Source of the DNA: Psettodes erumei
Lineage: Eukaryota > Chordata > Actinopteri > Pleuronectiformes > Psettodidae
DNA: 64,000 nt
Assembly (NCBI GenBank): GCA_016785225.1
Contig: JAFBJZ010000669.1
Coordinates: forward strand, 434,001-498,000
Direction of reading: 5' to 3'
Shown: positions 12,501 to 25,019 of the stretch, piece after piece
Position numbering within the stretch: position 1 is the first letter of the stretch
How the letters are laid out: every line of letters starts with the position of its first letter
Notes under the pieces: generated by a model
Told to the model about the DNA's origin: nothing
Database searches by the model: none
What the model saw: only the letters and a program-made list of their open reading frames with translations
Made by a program: the position numbers and the translations under genes

Positions 12501-15500
12501 TCACCACAGTGTCAGACATTACTGCAGTCTGGGTTGTTGTAACCACAACTAAAATTCTGTCAGATGAAAAATGGAAAAAAGGCAAAGTTTCCACGCTTTG
12601 TGAGGGAAAAAAAATAATATAACCCCATGATAAGTGATGAGGAGTTAGACGACTGCTGAGATATTTGCTCTTCTTAACGTTTGAGTTTATGTATCCAGTC
12701 CAGAGTTGGCGTTTCCTACCGTGACTTGGTTTAAATGGAGCATAAATTGACAAGTCTGAAAATGCAGTTATGCACTAAATTGTGAACTCTTACAGAGCCC
12801 AGTAGCTCAAAATGAAACTTTTTCCCTCACGACAACTTAAAGTATAAATCACACAGTAGAAAGGACCAAGATGCTCAGAATTAGCAATTTAAGGGAATGT
12901 TATTTTAAAAGGAGAATTTATAGTTTGTGCGTCTGGACCACATCCATCTCTGCTGTGGTTGTCTGTGTGAGGCCGATTACCGCACTGACCAAAACTGTGG
13001 CGAGGTGGGACCAGCTCATGCAGCCTTGTGTCGATCTTTCAGATCTCCCTGCCTGGGTTTTCAGCTTGTTTGTGTTTTGATGCCAGTGCGTCGCTGCTGT
13101 GTTTCCCCGCTTCTCTCTAATCTCCTCTTCATCCTCCTCCTCCTCTTCTCTCTCAGCCCTGTTTTGATCCAGCCATCTCTATAGTTACTGTATGACTGGG
13201 CTCAAGTGTTTAGAGAAGCGAAAAGTAACAAGAGGGAGTCCGAGGCCGGAAGCATCAGAGAGCGGCTGGAGGGGAGCCGGCTTTGGTCGGTTTCCACCAC
13301 CCTCTCCTTCTCAGTGCCTCTGTTTGTGCTCTGAGGTGAAGGTGGGGTCGTTTGAGTTCACAGAGAAATTTCCAGTTTGGGTTGTTTTTTTGTTTTGTTT
13401 TTTTATTTAGTTTTAAATCGATGTCGCTGCAGACTTTCATGGAATCCAACACAGTCTGAGCAATGAGAGCAACTTTGCCTCAGAAGTTCAGAAGTCAATC
13501 TGTTCAAACTTAAATATCTTTGAAGGAGTTCAGGGATTTTGGGTTTCAAGTTTCTTCAGGCCCAGCTCTCCTCTGCGAACGGCGGCACGCCGCTTTTAAA
13601 ATTTCTTATCAGCCACTTAGACATCCAGCCGAGTCACATTTCAGATTCTTTCTGACGCGTCCTTTGGCTTCTTTTTATAATTAGAAGTGCTATGTTGATC
13701 TGAAGCCCCCCCCCGCCCAAGCTGTGGAGAGAGGGAGCAGCCGTTTGAAGGACGTGTCAGGGAGAACTGATACTGGACATGCGATGGAAGGCGATCGATG
13801 TTCGATCATCTGACAGCTGCCTGCGGCAAAGATGGCGTCGCTTTGTTCCTTGGGAGAAATCGTTGGAGAGTCGTTCACCCAAACAGGCTGTTAAAACGCA
13901 GAGCACCACTCAAGGCATTTCTCTGCATTTTCGGGCCTTGAGTTGACCCGGAGCTCTCGGCGAGCTGGGAAACTCACAAATGCATTTGTTTGTAATGTTC
14001 ATATCATCATGCAAGGGCTACAGGAATAAAACGAAACAATAAAATAAAAGAATCTGAATCTGAGGCATGATGTCCTGCTGACGACATTCTCTTGAAAGTT
14101 TTCAATACTCTGTGGAAACAATTTCTCCGGTCGTCGGGAGGGAAGTGGTTCAGTGCTCAGCGCTTTTTCTGCGGTGTCTTAGGAGGAGGAAACTGTTGTT
14201 TTGAATGTTAACTGGAAGGGTGAAAATCTGATGGAAAATCATCATGAAAACCGGGGAAGGGACGAAAGCAAGAAACCATGTGATTTTAATTGTGCATCTC
14301 AAGCGTTACTCTACTGGAATTTAAAACCAAGTCCGTGGTGTGTATGCAAATGATTCTGTGTTTTAAAAAAACTATTAAAACAAAAAAAACAACAAATTCA
14401 TCATCCAGAGACAGGGAACTTGATGACTATTTTAAGATCTTCTCAGAAATGCCTTTTCTCCGTGTTTCACCAGAATTGGATTATCGGTATCGTGGTTATT
14501 TCTGAATGAGGTTTCTGGTTCCCTGATGCGCTAGATCCGCGGGAATGAGGCTGGTGAGGGAACTGGGGTGCACGCGCTTCTGAAGTTACTCCTGGAGCTC
14601 CATTTGTGTCGAGGAGCAAAGAGCAGCGGAAATACAGCCAGTTAAAAAAAAAAAAAAAACTGAGAGGCTCAGTACATACTTTACAGGCTCCAGCTGAAGT
14701 GGGTTTATTTCATTAGCCTCAGCCTACGTGATGGATGCCCTTTCCTGTTGTGATAGCACAGACTTGGACTTTGTACCGTGAAAGAGAAATGTGAGCTCGT
14801 AGGCTCTGGTTTGCATCACGGAGCAACATGTGGTTACAGTGATGGCAGTTTTGTACAAGGTCTGCAGGCAAAGCTGGGTTTTTCTGTTTGCTGTTAGGTT
14901 TCGCTGAGGACTGACATCTGTGCCCGCTTCCTGCCGTTGCTCTTCCTTCTGCTTTTGTGTCCAGTTGTCCGTCTTTTTACTCTCTCTTTTCCTCTGGTTA
15001 ACAACATTCTCCTCCCTCCTGCTCACCCTCTCTTATCTTTTCCCTCCATCACTCTTCTCCCTTGTCCTGTAATCTAATAACTGCGAAACGGCCGGTAATG
15101 AAGTTGTCGTAGTAAAAGACGTCACGTCCACTCTCTGACTATATTATGTTTCCTGGTAGCGCTCCAGTTCATTTTCCGGGGAGGAGCGGACAGAGGGGGG
15201 GATTGTTGATAATGAGATTTCTGTCATCATGGACATTGATTTCGACATGTATTTATGTCTTCTTACTTCACGTTGGCAGGTTATCAACTCTACATGTGTG
15301 ATGGGGGGGGGGGGGTTGGTGGTCTGTTTATGTGTTAGTCTCTGGATGTGCTTTAGTGCCTGGGCGTATTTGATTACGCTGATTTTGACATGGTTAGTTT
15401 TGCAACATGTCTCCCTGCGCGCTCCTCCAGCCTCTTTATATCCTCTCTCCTCCACCCTCAGGAGAGCACTCTGAGTGATGCTGCTGTCGGGCTTTCATCA

Positions 15501-18500
15501 AGATCATGCAGCTTGTGTTCAAGTGCCTTTTCGGCGTTAAAAAAAAGTTCTGAATCGGAATTCCTTGAAGCGTCCGCTGACTTTGCCTCCTCTCCTCGTT
15601 TCCCCAGGTGAAGGTCAACATCATCGGGGATGTGATCGAGCAGGGCTCCACCAACCTGAGGATCGACCCCGCGGGCTTCAGCCCCCATGCCGCCATCTAC
15701 TCCATGCGTCCGGACGTACGCTGCGTCATACACGTGCACACTCCTGCCACGGCCGCTGTAAGTTGACTTCACACCCCTTTCGTTTGCAGATGTTCTGACG
15801 TGCAAGCGAATGACTAGAATCTGAAACTGTTTTTTTTTTACAGAATCTCATGCTGAGTATTCACAGATCAGGTGTTGCTTTGTGTTCTTTCTGGGAGGTG
15901 TGGAAGTTTGATTGCTGCGATCATATCGCTGAAATGGTCTTTCCACTGAAGGGGAGTAATTAACTGTGAATGGACACTGTTATGGAAAGCATTTGCGACG
16001 CGCACTCGACAGCTCGGGAATTCAGTTACGTTTCCTACGAAATCGCAGAGGCTCGTCTCTGCAGTCTTCACAGTTTCAAAGTGTTCTTCACACAGAAAGC
16101 ATCCGGGGGAAGTGTCAGCTGCAGACGCAGATGAATGAAGCAGCTGTGATGCACCCGTCAACGCTTCATCCATCTCGTGTGTCCTAACCTCCTTCTTCCC
16201 ACCTCTCCGATGCTTTAGGTGTCATCTATGAAGTGCGGCATCCTGCCCATCTCCCAGGAGGCATTGATCCTGGGTGATATCGCCTACTATAACTACCAGG
16301 GCAGCCTGGACGACCAGGAGGAGCGCCGAGAGCTGCAGAAGGCCCTGGGACCTACGGCGAAGGTAAGAAAACCACGAAGACCAAGCACTGAGCGAGGTCT
16401 TCCTGCTTATCTCTCAAAGGAACAGCTCAACATTTTTGAAAAACAGACTTTTTCACGTTCACGCGGTATATTTCTCACGACCCCACGCTAAATATGAAGC
16501 AGCCAGCTAGCATAACCGAGCATAAACACTGGAAACGGGGAAACCTGGCACCGTCCTGAGTTAACAAAACCTGCATGCTGTTTGTGTGCGCAACACATCT
16601 TATCGCATTTTACACAGAGCGATGTGACCCAATCTTTCGTGGCTGAGTGCAGGGACTGGAGCATTTTTTTTCACCGCTCAGGGGCTGCAGGGTGTTTCCC
16701 AAAATATTAAAGTGTTCCTTTAACAGTAACCGCTTTGATCCAAAAACTCTGCGCTCGCTCTGACAGCAGACAAAAATATGAAGAGACCTGAACTTTTCAG
16801 AAAGCCAAGAACAATGGGCCCAATATTTTGGAAGTAGCTTGAAGGAAGAGGCCCATCAGGGAAAGGCTGTTTTTGTATCTTGTCCTTAGATTCAAGCCCC
16901 GTTATCAGGGTGTGGTGTATTTCGAATGGGAAACAGTAGCAAGACAGTCAAACCTGCACGTCCTGTTGAGACGTCTGCTGTGCGTGCTGTGCTTCACTGT
17001 GCCAGCGCCTTGAGCTTTAACTTTTTCAAATAATCAGTGATCGGCAGAATTTTGGCACAAATTGGCAAAAAAAAATCTGGGGATTTAAGGGAACTTCCAC
17101 CACCCGTCCGTTGCCAGGTCCTGCTGTCGTCATCAAGTGGCCCAACCCTTGTTGATACAAGGCACCAGAAATATTTTGGTGGTTACTTATTAATTAAAAG
17201 GCCTTTCAAAAAAATTGTACAATTGTGTTTATCCTAAATTAAACAAGTGGACCTTTCACAGCTCTCCTTGATCTGACTGTGGTGCCGTCTCTGATCATTT
17301 CTCCGTGCGTGCTGCAGGTTTTGGTGCTGAGGAATCACGGCGTGGTTGCTCTTGGGGAGACCATCGAAGAGGCCTTTCATTACATCTACAATGCCCAGTA
17401 TGCCTGCGAAATCCAGGTACACACACACACACACACACATCAATGCGCGCCAACCGCTGCTGTTCTGGGCACCCAGGACATTCCAGCACCGCTCAGTTTC
17501 CCCTTACACATGAATGAGCCCAGCAGGGCGGCAGCTTGAATCTAATCTCTGCACAGCCGCCGTTGTGTTTCCCCAATCTGACTTTTGATTTTAGCTTGCT
17601 TCAGAAGTCAAACTCTCTTGCCAAGTGGAAAATGTTGCCTTAGTACAGTCTTATAACCAGGCTGTAAGGAAGCCGATGAAGAGAGAGAGAAGCTAATGTG
17701 CTGTTGTTGACGTCGGTCCAAAGCAGCATTTAGAGACGAGTGTTTTTCTTCCTTTTTGTTTTTCTGTATTTTTTTTTTTTACGGAGTCGGTAAGAAAGCT
17801 CAACATGGAAGATGGCTGAAGTTTTAATGCTGTCTGGGTCAGGAGGGAGAAGTGAGTTGTTAGACTGGTTATTTATTCGGCTTTAACTGTTAGCTAACAT
17901 GAATCCAGCAAAGAAGAAATTTCAAACGTCTGAGCCAATAAGAGAGTGACAAAGTCTGTCATCTGTATCCTAGGGACGAGGAAAGATGAAGTTGCTCAAC
18001 TACTTTGACAGCAGAAAATACAATCTGCAAAAATCAACTCTATATTGAGTCAACTACACCTGAAGACCATGTGCTGCAATTCGAATAAAAGGATGACGCA
18101 CCCAGCTAAATGTAATAAATATAAATTTTTTAAATGGTTTAAAAACAATTCAAATCAACATATTTGGCACAGAATAGGAGATGTTAAAGAGATCAACAGT
18201 GACTGGTGTGTTACATCAGCAGATATATTTGACAGGCCTTTTTAAAATGTGATCCATTTCAGCATCGTGCCTGCGACTTCTCTGATGTTTCGCTGTGGGA
18301 TTCTGCTGTGTTTTTGTGTTTACTTGTACATGTGGTGGATTTTAAGCGATGCTTCTCCGCCGCTGCAACAGCCGTACCAAATCTCCCGACTGACTCTCCC
18401 TGGACAAGCAAAGGAAAACATTAATCCATCCTGCAAAGCCCAGCTTAATTTCTATAAATAAATCCCCCAACCATGTTTGTTGTATGCCGTACGCTGTACT

Positions 18501-21500
18501 GTATAGTGTTGGGTGCTGTGGTCGCTTCACACTGAGGGGTTATCTCACATTGTAAAACGACATGTTTGTGGTGAATCGTAGTTTGCTCTTACACGTGTTG
18601 TCGTTTTAGTTGGATGATCAAAAAAAAGCCCCTTCCGTCGATGTGGTGTTGCATGAGCCGTCCATCCTAACGCTTGTCCCGCTGTCCTCACTTGGTGGGT
18701 GTAGGTGAATGCCATCTCATGTGCCGGCGGCGTGGACAACCTGATCGTGCTGGACCAGGAGAAGTACAAATCGCGAGTGCACGGTTTGGCTTCGGCGGGC
18801 GCCGTCAACATGGGTGGCCAGTACAAGTGGAAGGTCGGGGAGCTGGAGTTTGAGTCTCTGATGAGGATGCTGGATAACCTGGTGAGTCTGCAGACTTAAG
18901 GCTGATGAAAGCACTCAACGTTCCGTATAAACACTTTGTCTTCGCTTGTCACTTCCCCTCTGCGTGTTATCTTTGTGCAAAGAGGCTGACGTGAAGATCG
19001 GGGCGCTCAAAAGGGTCTGTTTCCTTTTTTTGAGCCACACAACAATTGTGGCTTATTAAAACAAATTCTTTTAGAGAAGATGATACAATCGAGCAGTACA
19101 GCAGTACCCCCACCACACCTCCCCCACCCCGCCCTTGGATGAAGAGCGTTAGAAAAGAGCACCCCCTACTGAAATGTAAATTGCATTAACAGAGGTCACA
19201 AGCAAAACAACGGCACAGGGTGACGTTAAACTGACAAATACACATGATGGCAAACAGATCAGGGCTCATCTTAAAAGACACAACTGTTAATGTGGGGATG
19301 AAGGGAGGGGAAAAACATTCTGAGACGGGAAGTGGTGATTACAAAAGGGTGTGAGTCGCCACAGAGATCAGCAGTGTCGTGCCCCTCTCGTCTGTCTTTT
19401 CATGGCCTCAAATGTGGGAAGATTTTTTGTTCTCTTTCTGTCTTCTCTTGTCGTCCGTCCTCTCTGCATCACTACCCCTGTCTCCCCGTCTCACCTCTTT
19501 CACCCCCGCACTTTTCATCTTTCTCCCTGTTTCCCTCTCTCCCTCGGCTCCCTCCCCTCTCGATGAATCATTGCGTCTGTGCAGCTCGTCGCTGCGTCTC
19601 CCCTCACTTCCCAACTGTCCCTCTCGTCTCTCACACCTCATAAATGCAGCATTTGTATCAGATAAGCTCTCCGTCTCAGTACAAGACCCAGACGCGGTGA
19701 TGAGAGTGACGTGGGAGGAAAGAAGGTAGCGTCTCCTTTAATAGCCAGCATAGATGCGCAGAAAGCTTTCAGCTGGAAATGTGTAGCAGGATTTTACAGG
19801 AAAAGAGCAGCTCAGCTGACTGTTTCCAGATTTAAAAAAGGTGGGGTGAATTCAAGTTGAAAAGTCAGCTCAGACCATGCAGCTGAAATGAAAAGGAAAA
19901 GGACGAAACAGAAAAGAGCGTAACTTCTGCTGAGTGTGGAAAAATGTCTGAATAACAGTGGGACCGCGTGAGGGGACAACAACAAGGGAGAGGGGGAGGA
20001 GAAGAGGAAAGATGAGGATGAAGAGGAGAGGGGAAGGGGGAGGAGGAGGAGGAGGAGGAGGAGGAGGAGGAGGAGGGGAGAGGGGCAAGGGAGAAAGGGT
20101 CAGACAGGAAATGACTCTGTGACTGTGTCCTCTGCGTTGCCAGAAACCCTGCAGTCACATCACTGTTCCTGTCTCTTTTCCATTCACTGACTGTGAGACT
20201 GGAGGCTCAGCCAGCGACACAGGAAGGGAGAAGTCACAGAATAAGTGCCTGTCAGGCATCGGGTTTCATTCAGTCTCTTGTAAAAATGAAGAAAAAAAAA
20301 ACTGGATGAAAAATAATGTGAGCTACAATGAGCCATGGTCCAAGTCCGCTCGATGATCCCCAGTGGGGTAAACAGGATGCTGCAGCAGCATGTAGAAGCT
20401 GGAATACAACGGGGGCCTACATAAACGCACAACCTGTACACATGAGCGAGTGAGCTTACCGTGAGGCTCGCCGTGAACCCCAAACCGACCCAATCCTTTC
20501 AATCTCGTTTCCCGCCGCAGGGCTACCGGACGGGTTACACCTACAGGCACCCCATCATCCGCGAGAAGCCGAGGCACAAGAGCGACGTGGAGATCCCCGC
20601 CACCGTCACGGCGTTTATGTTCGAGGAGGACGGGGACTGCGGCGCCACGCGGCTGCCCTTCAAGTTCCTGCAGCAGCGGCAGCAGAGGGAGAAGACGCGC
20701 TGGCTCAACTCGCCCAACAGCTACACCAAGGTCAGCGTGGAGGGCGGAGAGGAGCGCTACAACAGCCGGACGACCATGGTGAGCAGTGGGCGGCGTGTGT
20801 GTGGGCGGAAGCACAGCTTTATGTTGTCAGGAACAGTCTCTCCTAAGATTGATCGTGTGTTTACATGTGAGGATGGATTAATTTTGTAAACCCAGACAAA
20901 GTGTACGCCATGGCCTGAAATGTCATGCGGTTCGTAATCAGTCTGTGCGCAGTGCTGAGTTGTGACACTTGTTTCCCAGTGTTTTTAATCTTGACACTAG
21001 ATCGCCATCTACTGGCTGAGCAGTGCCTATGATTGGTGGTGTTTTACTTTGGAGGCATTCAGCTTGGCCATAGACAGCGAAATCAAACTTTGCAGGAGCG
21101 CTGTAGCGATGTAGTGTCACACTTCCACCGCTTTGGCTGCCTCACAGGAGACATGTTTTTAAAAGAGCGAATGAAATCAAAGCAAGTGCTTTTAAGAATA
21201 TTGTATTTATATGGACAGTTTCCATCACGTCTGTCTTCACCTTTTACAGTGGATGAAGGCGGAGGAGACAGGAACCCCGATCCGGATCGAAGACGCCAAC
21301 CAGTTTGTCCCTCTCAACACAGACCCCAGTGAGGTGCTGGAGAAGAGGAACAAAGTGAGCCTCACTCTTACCCTGCTCAATCAGCATGATATTTTACGTG
21401 TGGAGTTTGTGACGTCCAGCTGCCATTTTTGTTTCGAGGGACCAATGTGTGGCGAGTTCCTTGAACGTCAAAATGTAGAGAATCTGAAAGTTATTCTTTG

Positions 21501-24500
21501 TGGCTGTAGCTGGAAATCATTTTGAGCCACTGTTCCTGACTCCCACCTCCTGATGACACCGTCGTGTGTTTTTGTCCTGCCACAGATCAGAGAGCAGAAC
21601 CGGTTCGATGTGATGTCGTCAGGGCCACGCTCGCAGCACCTGGCAGGCATCCCTATCGACGAACCGCGACGGGTGAGGATGAGCTCCTGGAGTTTAGACT
21701 TTAGGAGAAAAATCCTAAATGCTTTGATTTTCCAGCCTTTATAACCTTGTTTCTTTCTGTTATGGTGCTAGATCACCTTTGACCTTGAGTGTAGCAAGAT
21801 CACTATGTGGACAGCTGGTCATTTACATAAATGATTAAGACCCATTGACGACCAGGTTGACAGTAAACAAAGTTCAATGAGATGTTGAAGAAAACGCTAA
21901 ATAGTTGCTGATTATGATGCACATCAGCCAGAAATGTCGAGCAAGGGATCAAATCAATCAAACACCGGTGTCATTACACTATCGGTGTATTGACACATGT
22001 TGACCACAAGGGGGAAGCAAGTGAGCACGTTATGCAGAAGGTTCTCGGTCGGCTGATATTTCGACTTAACAATACAAATGTTTTAAAAGTACATGAAGAA
22101 TCAAAAGAAAGAAATCGGTGTTTGATATCCTGATGCTGATGATTTTGCGGTTGGTGTGTTGTCTTGAAGGATCTGGTGCAGATAAAGGTTCTGGTAAATA
22201 CCCACACTTGTTTTCTAATTGTTCTCGTTTGCGGTGGCATTTTTTAAAAAAATATTTCAGTCTCATGTATTTTGTGGATTTATTTGACACACGTCTTCTG
22301 CCTGCTCAGAACAGAAAACACTGCATGTTTTGATTGACGCCGATTTACGTGCAAGTGTGTGCGGTGTTGTGTCACACAAGTTTTTTTTTTTTTTTTGCTC
22401 CTGTGTGTGAGTCGCCGAGGCGTGGTGGTGTGTTCAGGACATATCGTTAACAGCAAATCTAAGCAGACATGTGGAAAAAATGTGTGTTTCGTCCGCATGT
22501 GTGTGACTTGTTTTGTGGGTGCGACAGTCCTCGTAACATTAATTGCATTGGTTTGTGTGCCGCGCGTTTGCTGCGTTCATTTTCCGCAGCCTGTTAAAAA
22601 AAAAAGATGTCGGGAGTTTGCAGACTAATTGGATGAGAAAGTCAGCGCAGAGCTGCTGATCGGATAAACTCTGTGTGATGTGGTCGTCGACTCTTGTTTT
22701 ATCTTTACATGAGCCTCCTTCATTTCGCTGTAATGAGCGATTGTCCCTCTCGGTCGCGATGGGGGTGTGTGTATATGATTTTGTGTGTTTAAGTGTGTGT
22801 GTCAGAGAGACAGCTGTTTTTTGTGTGTGTGCGCGCGCATGCATTTATGCACTGTACTGTACATCTGTATGCGTGCCCTTTTGGTTTTTTTTGCATTCCA
22901 GCGAGTGGCGGGTGTGCATGCGCCTCCTCATTGTTTCTGCGTGTGTGTGCGCGTGTTTGCGCGCGCTCCCGTGCTCACCCCTCTCCCTGTCTCCTCCTCC
23001 CCAGCCATACGTGCCCACCGAGGAGGAGCAGATGGCTCCCCTGCCTCCCAACCCCTTCAGTGAGCTGTCAGAGAAGGAGCTGGAGGAGTACCGCAAAAAC
23101 GTGGAGAGGAGGCAACTGGGCCTCAGTGGTATGCCACGCACGCACAAGTACACACACTCAAACAAACAGGCACGGCCGTACACTCCGGTCCAGAAATGCA
23201 TGAAGCGTTTATAGGCGTGTGAACTCGTTCGTGTTCAACCTGCAAATATGCCAAGAGCTCAGTCACACTGAGAGACATATGGACTGCGCACACACACACA
23301 CACTCAGTGACCTGTATTCAAAGCCAAAGACTTGTCCCTCAATGTCATCAGCGAACAATGCTCATTTCTGAACGTTCATTCACAACAAAACATCAACCAG
23401 GCTGAAAACCAATCTAATCAGTGATCGGTCTGTAAGACACGGCCGTTTCATTCTCAGAGATGTGTTCGTTCGCTTTTTGGCAGTTTGTACTCGAGCCCCA
23501 CTGATGGATCAGCAGAGCCAGTATTATCAGCCATGTCGGCAGAAAGCAATTGCAGTGCAGATAATTGTTTTGTAGATGTTTGACAGGAAGCGTTTTTATG
23601 GATTTTTTTCATCATAAAGATGGCTGTATCTGTCGTCTTTTAGATTAGATTTTTCAGCTGTGAAGGATCCTGTTCCTGACAATATCTTTGTTTATCTGTC
23701 AGTGTTTGATTTTACCAAGAAGTTAAGTCTTAAATTTTTTTCCCCTTGTAACTCCACCACCAGCTTTTTTCACTTGTCGAGCAAAAAGGCTTTTAACTGC
23801 GGAAAAGACACAACGCTAACAGCCACTGCTGTAGCCTTTTAACGCCGTTAACCAGCACCATCTGACATTTTGAAGTGCTCGAAATCGGCTGAAACAGCTG
23901 GAGCAGATTTCAAGCTGAGCTTAAACCAAATCAGGATTTCTGAAAAACTTGTTCGGCATTCACAAATCTGCACCTCCTCGGGCCTCAATTCAGAGATTGA
24001 TTCCTGCTCATCCTGAGTCTCAGCAGTTGTGTTGTTAAAAAAAAAAAAACAGATAATCTGGGGTCTTTAGCGCTGTCGCCTTAGCAGCGGTCTCAGTGGA
24101 CACTCCCATATTCTAACACACTGCCACACACACACACACACGCCTGTATACCTTTTTAACATGAAGGTTTGTCCCCACGGGCTCCACCGATGCCTTCATC
24201 TGTGTAAACCTTGTGTACGCAGACACACTCACACAGAGAATAGTCAATGCTAATCATATTAGCCCTCTGTCCCAATGCCTTTCAGAGAGGCAGGGGAAAA
24301 ATCAATAGTGAACAGATAGTGAAGGGGGTTAGTCGTCGTCCTGCAGAGTTCCTGCCACATAGAACCAGAGCATGTGTGTGTACGTCAGTACGCACATGTG
24401 CTCACGCATGTTTTTGGAGACACGCAAATGCTGTTATGTGCGTGTCAAACACTTTGCGGGTGTTAACGCATGTGAGCGAGAGGCCGGCGCGACTAAGACA

Positions 24501-24988
24501 GGCAGGCCGAACAGACGGCGGGTCTTCGCACCCGCCGCATGAGCGGAGCCCGTTGCTATGACACTGTTGCCCCCACAGCCCCATGAATCCCCGGTGACCA
24601 ATCTGGAGGCAAGCTGGAGACCGTCTGGAATGGCCTGATACACGGCCCGGGCTGCGCACACACACGCACACACACGCACACAAACACGCTTCCAGCTTTA
24701 CCCTGTGATTAGGAGTGGGCAGTCCATTCTCTACAGCAACAGTGTAACAAGTAAAATGTGATTATTTTAAAACTTTCAATGTCAGAAACGATACAGCTGA
24801 TGTACATACGGTGTAGTGTTTAAATACACAAGCATTCTACAGCTGGCAGTTGTAACTACCTGTAAATACTGTAGTATTTTTCTGGTTGAGTCATCTTCAA
24901 CGTCATGCAGCCGACTCTATGCTTTAAAAAAAAACACATCCGTAATTACAATTCCTCAAACCTCAATTTCCTGCATGCAGCCCTTTTT

Positions 24989-25019
<31 letters not shown>

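Noticed and set aside
15458..15805. 115-codon frame antisense to an add3 exon
   Set aside because: Shadow of exon 15608-15757 on the other strand; GC-rich exon sequence commonly opens antisense frames.
19865..20158. Serine/proline-rich minus-strand frames
   Set aside because: They translate the AGG array and neighbouring purine tract; not genes.
22675..23214. 179-codon plus-strand frame reading into add3 exon 12
   Set aside because: Only residues from 23005 on are adducin. The upstream Cys/Val-rich part is translated GT repeat, and the acceptor at 23004 explains the boundary.
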